The notes: generated by a model not told the origin, from the letters alone. 64,000 bases of DNA from Nitratireductor aquibiodomus NL21 = JCM 21793 (GCF_000615975.1 NZ_BAMP01000006.1:29144-93143), one strand, 5' to 3'; counted from the first letter of the stretch, positions 17,601-27,226 are shown. Numbers and translations are program-made.

Positions 17601-19183
17601 GCGGTCTCCGCACTTTCGGGCCGTTTGGGTTCGGCGCCACCCATCAGCAGGCCGATTTTTTCAAAACTTGCCTCGCCAATCGGCATCGGCGCCGAAAGTC
17701 GTCCGTCATGCATGACGGCCACGGAATCGCAGATTTCAAACAGTTCATCCAGATCCTGACTGATGACCAGAACCGCCGAGCCCGAGCGCGCCAGGTCGAT
17801 CAGGGCCTGCCGGATGCGCGCGGCGGCCCCCGCATCGACGCCCCAGGTGGGCTGGTTCACCACCATCACTGCGGGCTGGCGATCGAGCTCGCGGCCGATG
17901 ATGAACTTTTGCAGATTGCCGCCCGACAGGGCGGAAGCTTCTGGATCCTCGCCGCTTTTTCGAACGTCCATTATCTTGACGATGCGGGAAGCGGCCTTCG
18001 CCAGCGCGCCCGAACGCACGGTGCCGAGCGCCCCGACGAGAGCGCCCGCATCGGTGATATGGCGCGACAGGAAGAGATTCTCTGAAAGCCGCATCTGCGG
18101 CGCCGCGCCGTGACCAAGGCGCTCTTCAGGCACGAAGGCGGCGCCCAGCAGGCGGCGGCCGGAAATGCCGGTTCGCCCCGCATCCCTGCCGCGAATGCGG
18201 ATGGCACCCGCCTGTTCCTGAAGCACTTCCCCAGACAGGGCTTCGAACAGTTCCCCCTGTCCATTGCCCGCCACGCCGGCAATGCCCATGACCTCACCGG
18301 CGCGCACCGAAAGGCTGATCCCTCGAAGCGGCATGGCGAACGGGTTTGCGGCGGGCCGTTTTAGCGCCGTGATTTCCAGCAGCGCCTCGCCGCCGGTATC
18401 AACGCTGCCGGTGCGCCTGACTGCATCGACGTCATCGCCGACCATCATGCGGGCAAGCGAGGCGGCAGTCTCCTGCCGTGGATCGCAATGCGAAACCACC
18501 CTGCCGTGGCGCAGAACGGTTGCACGGTCGCAAAGCCTTTTCACCTCCTCCAGCCGGTGGGAGATGTAGAGGATCGATTTGCCCTCGTCGCGCAGGGTTT
18601 CCAGCGTCTCGAAGAGTTTGTCCGCCTCCTGCGGGGTCAGAACCGACGTCGGCTCGTCGAGAATGATCAGATCCGGTTTTTGCAGCAGGCAACGGATGAT
18701 CTCGATTCGCTGACGCTCTCCGACCGAAAGGTCGCCTACATGGGCAAAGGGATCGAGCGGCAGGCCATAGGCCTTTGACAAGTCGCGTGCGCGTTCGGCC
18801 ACCTGCAGGATCGGCGTGTTGTCGTCCAGCGACAGCATGATGTTTTCAGCCGCGGTCAACGCCTCAAACAGCGAGAAATGCTGGAAAACCATGCCGATGC
18901 CGAGACGACGGGCCTCGCCCGGCGACTGGATGGACACCGGCTTTCCCTTCCAGCGAATGTCGCCCGCGGCCGGTTCGAGCGCACCGAACAGCATCTTGAC
19001 CAGTGTCGACTTGCCGGCGCCGTTCTCACCGAGGAGCGCATGAATCTCGCCCTTGCCAATCGAAAGGTCGATCGCGTCGCACGCCTTCAGGGCGCCAAAT
19101 ATCTTTGTCAGCCCGCGAACTTCCAGAAGTTCGCTGCCCTTGCCTTCGTGTGCTTGATCCACGCCGGCTCCCATTTCGGACAT
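17597..19183 (-). CDS. BMP-type ABC transporter ATP-binding protein (duplicated)
   Basis: A 528-residue protein with two fused nucleotide-binding domains, as in RbsA/YufO importers. The first domain has Walker A GENGAGKST, signature LSVGERQRIE and Walker B LIILDEPTSVL. The second has a degenerate P-loop (GVAGNGQGEL) and signature LSGGNLQKFI, the usual asymmetry of this family. It is the first gene of the operon and starts at ATG 19183. It energises the two permeases. Confidence 0.92.
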   Translation of the reverse strand: MSEMGAGVDQAHEGKGSELLEVRGLTKIFGALKACDAIDLSIGKGEIHALLGENGAGKSTLVKMLFGALEPAAGDIRWKGKPVSIQSPGEARRLGIGMVFQHFSLFEALTAAENIMLSLDDNTPILQVAERARDLSKAYGLPLDPFAHVGDLSVGERQRIEIIRCLLQKPDLIILDEPTSVLTPQEADKLFETLETLRDEGKSILYISHRLEEVKRLCDRATVLRHGRVVSHCDPRQETAASLARMMVGDDVDAVRRTGSVDTGGEALLEITALKRPAANPFAMPLRGISLSVRAGEVMGIAGVAGNGQGELFEALSGEVLQEQAGAIRIRGRDAGRTGISGRRLLGAAFVPEERLGHGAAPQMRLSENLFLSRHITDAGALVGALGTVRSGALAKAASRIVKIMDVRKSGEDPEASALSGGNLQKFIIGRELDRQPAVMVVNQPTWGVDAGAAARIRQALIDLARSGSAVLVISQDLDELFEICDSVAVMHDGRLSAPMPIGEASFEKIGLLMGGAEPKRPESAETA

Positions 19184-19275
19184 TTTTATTTTGTTCCCAA
19201 CTCGATCATAGGCAGACGGCTTTGTCGTTAATTAGAGCCGCGTTGCTTGAAAGAGCTTCAAACGCGACGGCCCCT

Positions 19276-20001
19276 TTACTCATTACGCCCTTTGCCCAGA
19301 TTCGGCCAAGCCTGCATGATGCCCCCGATCACAAAGAGATAAATGCCGGTGGCGCCGATGCCGATCCGAACCAGCGGATGCGCCTCGAGATGCTGGACAA
19401 GTCCAAGCACGCCAAACGCGCACCAGGCAAAGAAGATGGTCAGATTGAGCGCGCGCAGTCGCTGCACGCGCACCGGATGGAGGAAGAAGACGGGCAGAAA
19501 GGTCGTCACAGCCGAGATGAGAACAACGGCGAACGCGACATATTCACCCGGCTCCACCACGAACAGGGTGAACACCACCATGTTCCAGACCACAGGAAAA
19601 CCTTTGAAGAAATTCTCCCGGGTCTTCATGCCGGTATCGGCATAATAGATCGCGCTGGTAACGACGATGATCGCCGCCGACAGGAAGGAAAGTCCCTCGC
19701 CCATGAACCCGCTCTGGTAGAGCGCGAACGCGGGAATGAGAACATAGGTGACATAGTCGATGATGTTGTCGAGCATATCGCCCGACCATGTGGGCAAAAC
19801 CTGCTTTACATCGAGCCTACGCGCGATCGGCCCGTCGATCCCATCGACGAACAGCGCGAAGCCGAGCCACCAGAACATGGCGACCCACCGCCCTTCGCTG
19901 GCTGCGACCAGCGACAGAAATGCGAGAAAGGATCCGGATGCCGTCAAAAGGTGAACGGAAAACGCCTTGGCCTGTGGGGCCGTGACTTTTTTGGTCTTCA
20001 T
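19276..20001 (-). CDS. pcsA: Phosphatidylcholine synthase
   Basis: Condenses choline with CDP-diacylglycerol to make phosphatidylcholine in one step, a pathway characteristic of rhizobia, Brucella and relatives. A 241-residue integral membrane CDP-alcohol phosphotransferase: the modified signature DGPIARRLDV...GDMLDNIIDYVTY (residues 56-85) gives the Asp residues that bind Mg and CDP, and about seven hydrophobic helices are visible. It reads alone on the minus strand, next to an intergenic repeat. Confidence 0.93.
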   Translation of the reverse strand: MKTKKVTAPQAKAFSVHLLTASGSFLAFLSLVAASEGRWVAMFWWLGFALFVDGIDGPIARRLDVKQVLPTWSGDMLDNIIDYVTYVLIPAFALYQSGFMGEGLSFLSAAIIVVTSAIYYADTGMKTRENFFKGFPVVWNMVVFTLFVVEPGEYVAFAVVLISAVTTFLPVFFLHPVRVQRLRALNLTIFFAWCAFGVLGLVQHLEAHPLVRIGIGATGIYLFVIGGIMQAWPNLGKGRNE

Positions 20002-20025
20002 GCTCTGTGCCCAGATCCTGACCCC

Positions 20026-20127
20026 AGAGCGTTTTCGCTTTTCGTAGATCGCAAAAACGCTCTATCCTGTTGTTTTTGCGCAATTCCGGACGGAAAACCG
20101 GTTCATGCTTTTCCTGAAATTGCTTTA
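20026..20127. repeat. Rhizobial intergenic repeat with two dyads
   Basis: AGAGCGTTTT (20026-20035) pairs with AAAACGCTCT (20054-20063); then come TCCTGTTGTTTTTGCGCAATT, a TCCGGACGGAAAACCGG stem and a tail ending TGAAATTGCTTTAA. This reads like the widespread non-coding repeat found between genes in Mesorhizobium-type genomes. It fills the gap upstream of pcsA and touches the end of the DUF1326 gene. Confidence 0.6.
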
Positions 20128-20739
20128 AGGTCCGCGCCAGTCGAGCGGGCATATCTCTGCCGACCGCCCGGCAAAATTCCAGTTGCGGCCAAAGGCGCGC
20201 ATGCGGCTCTTCTCGGATCGGGCAACGGTAATCTCCGGCGCGATCCAGTATTGCGAATTTGTGATGACCGTGTCGCCCTCGGCATCCTTGCCGGCGATCG
20301 GCGTGATGGCGCCGTCGATGATTTTCGGAATCTGGAAAATGCGGGTCTTCCCGTCGGTTTCATAGTGGACCGGCGCCCGCTGTATGCCGAGAAACTGTCC
20401 CACGAGAATCGAGAGAAGCCCTGTTGTCCCGCCGGCCTTGCCGGAAAAGATCTTGCCGATGGCTTTTTCCGCATAGATCGACGCGCGTTCATCCAGAAAG
20501 ATACCCGCTGTCCAGTTGCCGCGGCTCATATAGCCTGGAATTTCCATGACAAGCCCGAGATTGAGGCCGGAAAGGTCCGTCTCGCCGTAGTGCCCCTGGT
20601 CTATCCGAAACCCGGCCCAGGTCTGGCAGTACCCCTCGGTGGGCGGATGGTTGCCCAGCGAAAGCACGCAGGGGCAGAACACGGTGCAATTGCACGACAG
20701 TACCAGCTCGCCTTTCAGCGCCCAGTCTTTCTTTCCCAT
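20125..20739 (-). CDS. DUF1326 domain-containing protein
   Basis: A 204-residue soluble protein with a cysteine cluster near its start, LSCNCTVFCPCVL (residues 14-26), and a GYCQTWAGFRI segment, hallmarks of DUF1326. The cysteines could bind a metal; biochemical function is unknown. The gene follows the DUF2182 membrane protein with a 16-base gap on the same strand. These two families are recurrently paired, so they probably act together. Confidence 0.85.
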   Translation of the reverse strand: MGKKDWALKGELVLSCNCTVFCPCVLSLGNHPPTEGYCQTWAGFRIDQGHYGETDLSGLNLGLVMEIPGYMSRGNWTAGIFLDERASIYAEKAIGKIFSGKAGGTTGLLSILVGQFLGIQRAPVHYETDGKTRIFQIPKIIDGAITPIAGKDAEGDTVITNSQYWIAPEITVARSEKSRMRAFGRNWNFAGRSAEICPLDWRGP

Positions 20740-20755
20740 GGCATCGGCCCCTCTT

Positions 20756-21644
20756 CTAAAATGAGATTACAAGAAGCGTAAGCGCCCACACAAGAAGGAG
20801 CGCACCCGAAACGCGTGTGAAAACGCGGCTATGACCAGATTTCTCGACCAGCGTGAACACGCCGAGAAGCGCCATCCAGAACACATTCATGAGCCAACGG
20901 CCAACATGACCAGCATAAGCGCCCAGCAACAGCCGAGGCACCAGAGCCCTTGCTGCAGGCCGAGCCGGTAGATTGTGGCAGGGCGTGTGCTCCAGCGGCC
21001 AAACAGGGTGGCAAAGGGATTGCGGCACTTGACGAGGCAGGCCTCTTTCAAGGCGGAGAACTGATAAAATCCGGCAATGGCGAGAACAATCGCGCCGGCA
21101 TGGCCCGTCCAGGGAGACAGGAAAGTTTCGCCATTGAAGCTTCGGAACGCACCGAGTGCCAATGCTGCGAAACCGAACGATGCCGCCAGCCAGACGGAGA
21201 GATACCCGGTCACGAGAATGACGGGATGCACCACGCTTTCACCCTTTCGGGCGGCGGTATCGGCAATCTCGCAATAGGTGCGGAGCAGCGGCGCAGCGAC
21301 GGCAGCATCATGGCAACCGCCATCAGGAACCACATGAAGGCGAGAAGAAAGAAGGCGGTCCAGCCGTTGCCGGCGCCGACCGGAGCAAGGCAGAGGGACA
21401 AAAACGTCTCGAAGGAAGCCGGCAATGCGATTTCGGGAATGTGTTGAAGCAAGGCCGCCCCCGGCCCGGCAGCCCTCGGGTCGACGGCGGCGATCCTCAC
21501 GCCCATGAGTGCGAGAACGGCCCAGGACGCTGCAATGGCCAGACAAAGCGCAGACAGCGAAAGCGGATAAGCCAGACGTGCCATGCGGTGCACGGTGCGC
21601 CCGGAACCCGCCAGAGCAGTCAGATCGTCATCCTTGCAACTCAC
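20756..21644 (-). pseudogene. DUF2182 integral membrane protein, two frameshifts
   Basis: Three frame segments join into one DUF2182 protein of about 296 residues. Segment one (from GTG 21644, GAGG seven bases upstream) carries AFMWFLMAVAMMLPS. After one base lost near 21297 it continues as AAPLLRTYCEIADTAARKG and LKEACLVKCRNPFATLFGRW, then CLGCCWALM. A second loss near 20894 is followed by LMNVFWMALLGVFTLVEK to the stop at 20756. The MMLPSAAP motif and late cysteines are the family signature, described as a predicted metal-binding membrane protein. Two separate single-base losses in one gene suggest sequence error. Confidence 0.8.
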
Positions 21645-21770
21645 ATCCGAACCTCATCCATCAGACTGGGTTCTTTCGCCACGTTGAAGCTTGCGCCGAA
21701 CCGACCCATCATGACAAAGACAGGAAGCGCTGCTGTCGATCAAGACAGAAACAGAGATGGATGGAAAGCC

Positions 21771-22991
21771 GTGAGCGATCGCAACCGCAGGATACTCGTT
21801 GCAGGGACAGGGCCAGCCGGCCTGATCGCCGCGCTGATGCTCGCGCATCACGGCCACGCGGTAACGCTTGTGGGCCCCGTCCCCGAGGGGCGTGACCGGA
21901 GGACCGTGGCGCTGATGCGCCCGTCGCTCGACCTGATCGAGCCCCTTGGCATACTTGACCGGCTGCTGCCGGAAACCGCGCCGCTGCGCGCCATGCGGCT
22001 TGTGGACGCGACGGGGCGTCTCATCCGCAGCCCGACGGTGACCTTTCATGCAGGCGAGATCGGCGAAGAGTTTTTTGGGCTGAACATCCCCAATGCGCGC
22101 CTGACGGAAGAGCTCGCAGAGGCGGCAAGAACCTCGCCCCTGATCGACTGGCACGAAAGCCTTGTAGAGAAATGGGCCTGCGAAAGCGACCGCGTGACCG
22201 CAACGCTCAGAAACGGCGAACGCCTTGTGGCGCAGCTTGCGGTGGCCGCCGACGGGCGCGGCTCGCCGGCGCGGGAAGCCGCCGGTATTTCTGCCAAGAC
22301 CCGAGCCCTTCCCCAGGCCGCCCTGGTGCTCAACTTCAAGCATGCGCGTGAGCACGGATTTGTATCGACCGAGTTTCACACCCAGAGCGGCCCCTGCACA
22401 CAGGTCCCCCTCCCCGGAATGCGTTCGAGCCTTGTCTGGGTGCTGAACCCCGAAGATGCCGAGACGATGAACGCACTCGGCGACGAAGAGCTGTCGCGCA
22501 GGGTCGAGGAACGGCTTTCGTCGATGCTCGGCCGCGTCACCGTGGAACCCGGCCGTCAGATTTATCCGCTCGGCACGCTGATGCCGTCGCGCTTCGGACA
22601 GAACCGGGTGGCGCTTGTCGGTGAGGCGGCGCATGTTTTCCCACCCATCTCGGCACAGGGGCTCAATCTGGGCATTCGGGACGTCGAGGACCTCGTGGCC
22701 GTGGCCAGTGCTTTTCCCGACGATCCCGGGTCACCTGCCGCCATGAGCCGCTATCACGCTGCCAGGCGCCCGGATATTCTTGCCCGGAGCAACTCGGTCA
22801 ACCTTCTGAATGCTTCGCTTCTTTCGGGCTTTCTTCCCGCACAGATTGCCCGCAGCGCCGGGCTCAGTGTCATCGGAAGCATTCCGCCGCTGCGCGTCCT
22901 CTTCATGCGCGAAGGCATGCGGCCCGGCAGCGGCTTCTCCGCGCTTCTGCCGTTTAAGGGAAAAGGTCCGGCGGCAGGAGCCCGTTCGTGA
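21771..22991 (+). CDS. UbiH/UbiF-family FAD-dependent hydroxylase
   Basis: A 406-residue flavoprotein monooxygenase of the UbiH/COQ6 type, related to the ring hydroxylases of ubiquinone synthesis. It has the N-terminal FAD motif GTGPAGLIAALMLAHHG, the middle AADGRGSPAREAAGI and the second FAD motif ALVGEAAHVFPPISAQGLNLGIRDVEDL (DG/GD motif) near residue 290. The start is GTG 21771; an in-frame ATG at 21711 is possible. It is divergent from the DUF2182 gene, and its last 38 bases overlap the convergent AEC transporter. Which ring position it hydroxylates cannot be told. Confidence 0.87.
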   Translation: MSDRNRRILVAGTGPAGLIAALMLAHHGHAVTLVGPVPEGRDRRTVALMRPSLDLIEPLGILDRLLPETAPLRAMRLVDATGRLIRSPTVTFHAGEIGEEFFGLNIPNARLTEELAEAARTSPLIDWHESLVEKWACESDRVTATLRNGERLVAQLAVAADGRGSPAREAAGISAKTRALPQAALVLNFKHAREHGFVSTEFHTQSGPCTQVPLPGMRSSLVWVLNPEDAETMNALGDEELSRRVEERLSSMLGRVTVEPGRQIYPLGTLMPSRFGQNRVALVGEAAHVFPPISAQGLNLGIRDVEDLVAVASAFPDDPGSPAAMSRYHAARRPDILARSNSVNLLNASLLSGFLPAQIARSAGLSVIGSIPPLRVLFMREGMRPGSGFSALLPFKGKGPAAGARS

Positions 22992-23916
22992 TGGCGTAGA
23001 GGAGCGCTGTTACTGTGCCGACCGACACGAGCGTGGTGATGAGCACGCTTGCCGAAGCGCGCTCCATCCAGACACCGTATTGCTGGCTTATGACAAACAC
23101 GTTGGTTGCCGTGGGCAGCGAGGCAAGAAGTACGGCTGAAAATACCCAGCTCTCGGAGAAATTTCCGACCCAGCTCAGCATGACATAGCAGATGGCCGGG
23201 TGGAGGATGAGCTTGAGGAAAACGATGGCGCCGACTTCGTGCGGCACACGCTTCAGCGGTCTGAGCGCCAGGCTGACCCCCATGGCGAAGAGCGCACAGG
23301 GAGCTGCTGCCGATGCCAGATAGGCAAGCAGCCGCTCAACGGGCAATGGCGGGGCAAAATTGATCGCTGCCGCGGCCACGCCTGCCGCTGTTGCCACAAT
23401 AAACGGATGGAGCACGATCTTGCGCACCACTTCCAGAGCCAGCCGGCCCGGTTTCTGGCCGCTGCCGCCTGAGATCGCCATCATCATCGGCGCAACCGCA
23501 AAGTGGACCATGTTCTCGAAGCAGAAGATCAGCGCCACGGGCACCGCAGCATCTTCACCGAAGGCGAGCAGCGCCAGGCCCGGCCCCATATAGCCGATAT
23601 TGCCGTAGCTGGCGGCAAGCCCCTTGATGGTGCTTTCAGCGATCGAGCTTCGGCTGATCAGAAGCGAACCGGCAAACATGATGGCGAAGACGATATAGGT
23701 GGAGGCGACCGCGCCAAAAATATAGCCCCACTCCGTCAGACGCTCGATGGGCGTTTTGGCTAGAAGCTGGAAAAAGAGAGCCGGAAGCGCCACATAAATG
23801 ACGAACGTGTTCATCCAGCCGAGCGCGTCGGCCGGATGGGGCTTCAGCCGCGCCACCGCATAGCCGATGAAGATCAATCCGAAAAACGGCAGAACAAGTC
23901 CTGCGACACCGGTCAT
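22954..23916 (-). CDS. AEC family (auxin efflux carrier-like) transporter
   Basis: A 320-residue membrane protein with about ten hydrophobic segments in two halves, the usual AEC/MdcF layout. The N-terminus (GLVLPFFGLIFIGYAVAR), the centre YGNIGYMGPGLALLAFGEDA and the C-terminal SLPTATNVFVISQQYGV with its NVFV segment are characteristic. Family members export or exchange organic anions such as malonate or malate; the substrate here is unknown. The gene is convergent with and overlaps the UbiH-like gene. Confidence 0.88.
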   Translation of the reverse strand: MTGVAGLVLPFFGLIFIGYAVARLKPHPADALGWMNTFVIYVALPALFFQLLAKTPIERLTEWGYIFGAVASTYIVFAIMFAGSLLISRSSIAESTIKGLAASYGNIGYMGPGLALLAFGEDAAVPVALIFCFENMVHFAVAPMMMAISGGSGQKPGRLALEVVRKIVLHPFIVATAAGVAAAAINFAPPLPVERLLAYLASAAAPCALFAMGVSLALRPLKRVPHEVGAIVFLKLILHPAICYVMLSWVGNFSESWVFSAVLLASLPTATNVFVISQQYGVWMERASASVLITTLVSVGTVTALLYAITNGLLPPDLFP

Positions 23917-24079
23917 GGCCCATCCCTGTCTGGGCCACCGCTCGGTTCACTTACCCGCAGAGGCAGGTTGAAAACGTTTCGCCCATACATGGCGGCTAGC
24001 CCGCGCGCGCCCTGCCCGTCAAGCCTGCGGGATTGAATTGTGGCGGCGGCTGCGCCACATAGGGGCCAGAGGTACAATT

Positions 24080-24412
24080 ATGCAAACTATTGGAACTGCA
24101 AAATTTCGCATTGGTCAGGTCGTTCGCCACCGAGTGTTCGACTTTCGTGGCGTGATTTTCGATGTCGATCCCGAATTCAACAACACCGAAGCCTGGTATC
24201 AGGCGATCCCGGAAGAAGTGCGTCCGCGCAAGGATCAGCCATTCTACCACCTCCTCGCCGAGAACGAGGAGACGGAATATGTGGCCTATGTCTCGGAGCA
24301 GAATCTGATGCCCGATGAATCCGGCGTGCCCGTCCGGCACCCGCAGCTCGCGGAATTCTTCGTGGAGACCGGCGACGGTCACTACGAACCCCGCGAGCGC
24401 ATGCATCACTGA
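24080..24412 (+). CDS. hspQ: Heat shock protein HspQ
   Basis: A 110-residue small protein of the HspQ/YccV family, which in E. coli stimulates turnover of DnaA and acts as a Lon specificity enhancer. The conserved beta-rich core is seen in FRIGQVVRHRVFDFRGVIFDVDPEF and WYQAIPEEVRPRKDQPFYHLLAE. The start is ATG 24080, giving the standard N-terminus. The gene is monocistronic with a strong terminator after it. Confidence 0.9.
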   Translation: MQTIGTAKFRIGQVVRHRVFDFRGVIFDVDPEFNNTEAWYQAIPEEVRPRKDQPFYHLLAENEETEYVAYVSEQNLMPDESGVPVRHPQLAEFFVETGDGHYEPRERMHH

Positions 24413-24438
24413 CTGCATTTATTGAAGCGCATATGAAA

Positions 24439-24464
24439 ACAGGGCCGCGAAGGCCCTGTTTTTT
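24439..24464 (+). terminator. Rho-independent terminator after hspQ
   Basis: ACAGGGCC, a five-base GCGAA loop and GGCCCTGT form an 8-bp stem followed by six T. It starts 26 bases after the hspQ stop. Confidence 0.9.
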
Positions 24465-24490
24465 AATGAGATTCCGAAGGAGAATGAAGA

Positions 24491-25117
24491 CTATTCAGCC
24501 TTCTTGGCCTTCTCCTGAGCTTCACGCAGCTTTTCGGTAAACTCTTCGTTGTTCTTGTTCACGAAGTCCTGAAGCTTCTTCTGGCGGTCCTCGATGTCGG
24601 ACTGCGGCAGCGGGTCGCCGTCATAGGCGTTGGTGAAACCGGACAGCGACATCTTGATCGGGTTCGGCTGGTTCTGGAAATTGACGGAGGTGAGCGTCAG
24701 TTCCGAGCCGCGCTTGAAGGAAGCCACGAGCTGATCGGTCAGCGGGGCTTCCGCGATGCAGCGATCCGGCAGGCAGATCGCGTAGTCGATCTTCTGGGTC
24801 TGGCCACCGTCGATCTGCAGGCCGATGCCGGGAGGCACCATGCGGCCGGTCGGAACGGTGATCTGGAAGACCTTGCGGTTCACCTTGCCCTTCACTTCGA
24901 TCAGGCTGACGCCTGTGATCATCTGGCCGGTTTCCGCCACGAGAACGTTCTGCACATTGCAGATATCCACGTCTTCCTGTTTGGTGCAGGCCTTGAACCA
25001 GCCCTGCGGCGGCTGCTGCTGTTGCGCGGCGGCGACACCAACTCCGCTTGCGGCCACGCAGGCGGCGCCGGCAAGGGCGAACAGGGTGCGGATTGCTTTC
25101 GCGTTCAGGCTTTTCAT
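24491..25117 (-). CDS. Invasion-associated locus B (IalB) family protein
   Basis: A 208-residue exported protein of the IalB family, named for a Bartonella factor linked to erythrocyte entry but widespread in non-pathogenic alphaproteobacteria. It has an N-terminal signal peptide ending near GVGVAAAQ, a QPPQGWFKACTKQEDVDICNVQN opening, two conserved cysteine pairs (the second in AICLPDRCIAE) and a charged, lysine/glutamate-rich C-terminal helix. The start is ATG 25117; eight extra residues upstream are unlikely. A periplasmic location is predicted. Its role in a free-living host is unknown, perhaps envelope stress or surface function. Confidence 0.88.
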   Translation of the reverse strand: MKSLNAKAIRTLFALAGAACVAASGVGVAAAQQQQPPQGWFKACTKQEDVDICNVQNVLVAETGQMITGVSLIEVKGKVNRKVFQITVPTGRMVPPGIGLQIDGGQTQKIDYAICLPDRCIAEAPLTDQLVASFKRGSELTLTSVNFQNQPNPIKMSLSGFTNAYDGDPLPQSDIEDRQKKLQDFVNKNNEEFTEKLREAQEKAKKAE

Positions 25118-25379
25118 ATGGCTCAGTTCCTCTAAATGCACAGCACCAGAATATCGATCACTGCGTCACCTGTTGTTAAAATGCGGCGACAGCATGACCC
25201 TTGGCCGCGTGTTACACCGCCATGCGGTGCGAATCCAGTCCGTCCGCGCATTTCCCTGGACTTTATGACAGTGTGCGGCAAACATCACACGATCTGCGGG
25301 AAGCCCGGAAAAGGTCACACTGTGTGCTAGGCTCCCCGGCGAATCACGGAAACGCGCAATTCCCGGCCAAGGTGTCTCA

Positions 25380-27215
25380 ATGTCTGCAGCCCTCAAACCC
25401 CTTTGTTTCGCCCTGTTGGCGAGTGTGATCGCAACAGGTGCGGCTGTCGCGGCGGATGAGCAGCCGAAACATGCCATCGCCATGCACGGCGCACCTGAAC
25501 TGCCGGCCGGTTTCTCGCATTTCCCCTACGCAAATCCCGAAGCGCCAAAGGGCGGCGACATCACCTATTGCGTCGTGGGGTCCTTCGACAACCTCAATCC
25601 TTTCATTCTCAAAAGCATGCGCACCACGGCGCGCGGCGTAATCGACACCATTTTCGGCAATCTGGTGTTTGAATCCCTGATGATGCGCAGTGCCGACGAG
25701 CCCTTTTCACTCTACGGCCTGCTGGCAGAAAGCGTGGAGATGGACGAGGCGCGCAGTTATGCTGAATTCAACCTGAACCCGGACGCCAAATGGTCGGACG
25801 GAACGGATGTGACGCCGGAAGACGTGATCTTCACCTACGAGGCGTACACGGAGAAGGGACGCCCGCCCTATTCCAGCCGCATGGCAAAGATCGAGAAAAT
25901 CGAGAAAACCGGCGATCACAGCGTGCGCTTCACCTTCAACGACAAGGCGGATCGCGAGTTTCCGCTGATCGTTGCAATGACCCCGATCATCCCGGAACAC
26001 GCATTCGACATCGAGACTTTCGATCAGACGACGCTCAAACCGGTGACCGGCAGCGGCGCGTATCGCATTTCGGAGGTCGAGCCCGGTCGGCGCATCGTCT
26101 TCACCCGAAACGAAGAGTATTGGGGCGAAAACATCCCGTCGAAGCGCGGTTTCGACAATTTCGACAAGGTCACCATCGAGTACTTTCTGAACGCAAATTC
26201 GCTTATCGAGGCGTTCAAGAAGGGCATTTGCTCGGTCTATGCAGAATCCGACCCGGTGCGCCGGCAGCGCGGCATCGATTTTCCGGCTGCCCGCGAAGGC
26301 AAGGTCGTCAGCGAAACCTTCACCAATGGCATCCCGCCCGCGGTCACGGGCTTTTTCTTCAACACACGCCGCGAAAAATTCGCCGATCCGCAGGTGCGCC
26401 GCGCACTTTCCAAGCTCTATGATTTTGGCTGGGTCAACACGAACGTGTTGCGCGGCGAATATGAACGCACGCTCAGCTACTGGCAGGGATCGCATCTCTC
26501 CGCCCTTGGAAAGCCCGCCGACGAGCGCGAGCGCGCCCTTTTGGAACCCTTTGCCGACCGCGTGACGCCGGACGTCATGGACGGGACCTATGGCAAGGCG
26601 GAGATGGCCGGAGCGCCCATCGGGCGTGGTGAAATGCGCGAAGCGCTGCAGATGCTTCAGCAGGCCGGTTACAGCCTCGAAGGCAATGCACTGGTGAATG
26701 CCGATGGCGAGGCCCTCACCTTCGAAATCCTCGTGACCTCAGAGGAAGGCGAGAAACTGGCCGCCGTTTTTCAGCGAGTGCTCAAGAAAATCGGCATAGA
26801 TGTTTCGATCCGCCTGCTGGACGATTCACAGGCCCAGCAGCGCAAGCAGCGCTATGATTTCGACGTAATCATCGCTTCCGTGGGCTTTTCCGGTTCGCTG
26901 TCGCCCGGTATCGAGCAGATCAACCGCTGGGGTTCTGAAGCTGCGAAGGCCGAGGGTACGTTCAACCTTTCAGGCGCAGCCGATCCGGCGATCGATGCCA
27001 TGATCGACGCGATGCTCAATGCGCGGGACATGGACGACTACGCCGCAGCCGTGCGCGCGCTCGACCGGCTTTTGATGTCCGGCGCTTATGTCGTCCCCAT
27101 GCAGCATGACAGCGACGAATGGGTCGCCTACTGGAGCGATCTGGCGCATCCCGAGAAGACGCCGCTTTACGGATACAAGCTGCAGACCTGGTGGCACAAC
27201 AAGGACGCTGAATAA
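25380..27215 (+). CDS. Family 5 extracellular solute-binding protein (peptide-type ABC)
   Basis: A 611-residue periplasmic binding protein resembling YejA/OppA-type peptide receptors. It has a signal peptide (LCFALLASVIATGAAVAA), the family start HAIAMHGAPELPAGFSHFPYANPEAPKGG, and the VGSFDNLNPFI and DAKWSDGTDVTPEDVIFTYEAY segments of solute-binding family 5. No permease or ATPase gene is adjacent on either strand, so it is an orphan receptor that must use a transporter elsewhere. It is preceded by AAGG at a suitable distance, and the DsbA-like gene follows after 11 bases on the same strand. Confidence 0.9.
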   Translation: MSAALKPLCFALLASVIATGAAVAADEQPKHAIAMHGAPELPAGFSHFPYANPEAPKGGDITYCVVGSFDNLNPFILKSMRTTARGVIDTIFGNLVFESLMMRSADEPFSLYGLLAESVEMDEARSYAEFNLNPDAKWSDGTDVTPEDVIFTYEAYTEKGRPPYSSRMAKIEKIEKTGDHSVRFTFNDKADREFPLIVAMTPIIPEHAFDIETFDQTTLKPVTGSGAYRISEVEPGRRIVFTRNEEYWGENIPSKRGFDNFDKVTIEYFLNANSLIEAFKKGICSVYAESDPVRRQRGIDFPAAREGKVVSETFTNGIPPAVTGFFFNTRREKFADPQVRRALSKLYDFGWVNTNVLRGEYERTLSYWQGSHLSALGKPADERERALLEPFADRVTPDVMDGTYGKAEMAGAPIGRGEMREALQMLQQAGYSLEGNALVNADGEALTFEILVTSEEGEKLAAVFQRVLKKIGIDVSIRLLDDSQAQQRKQRYDFDVIIASVGFSGSLSPGIEQINRWGSEAAKAEGTFNLSGAADPAIDAMIDAMLNARDMDDYAAAVRALDRLLMSGAYVVPMQHDSDEWVAYWSDLAHPEKTPLYGYKLQTWWHNKDAE

Positions 27216-27226
27216 GACCTGAGACC

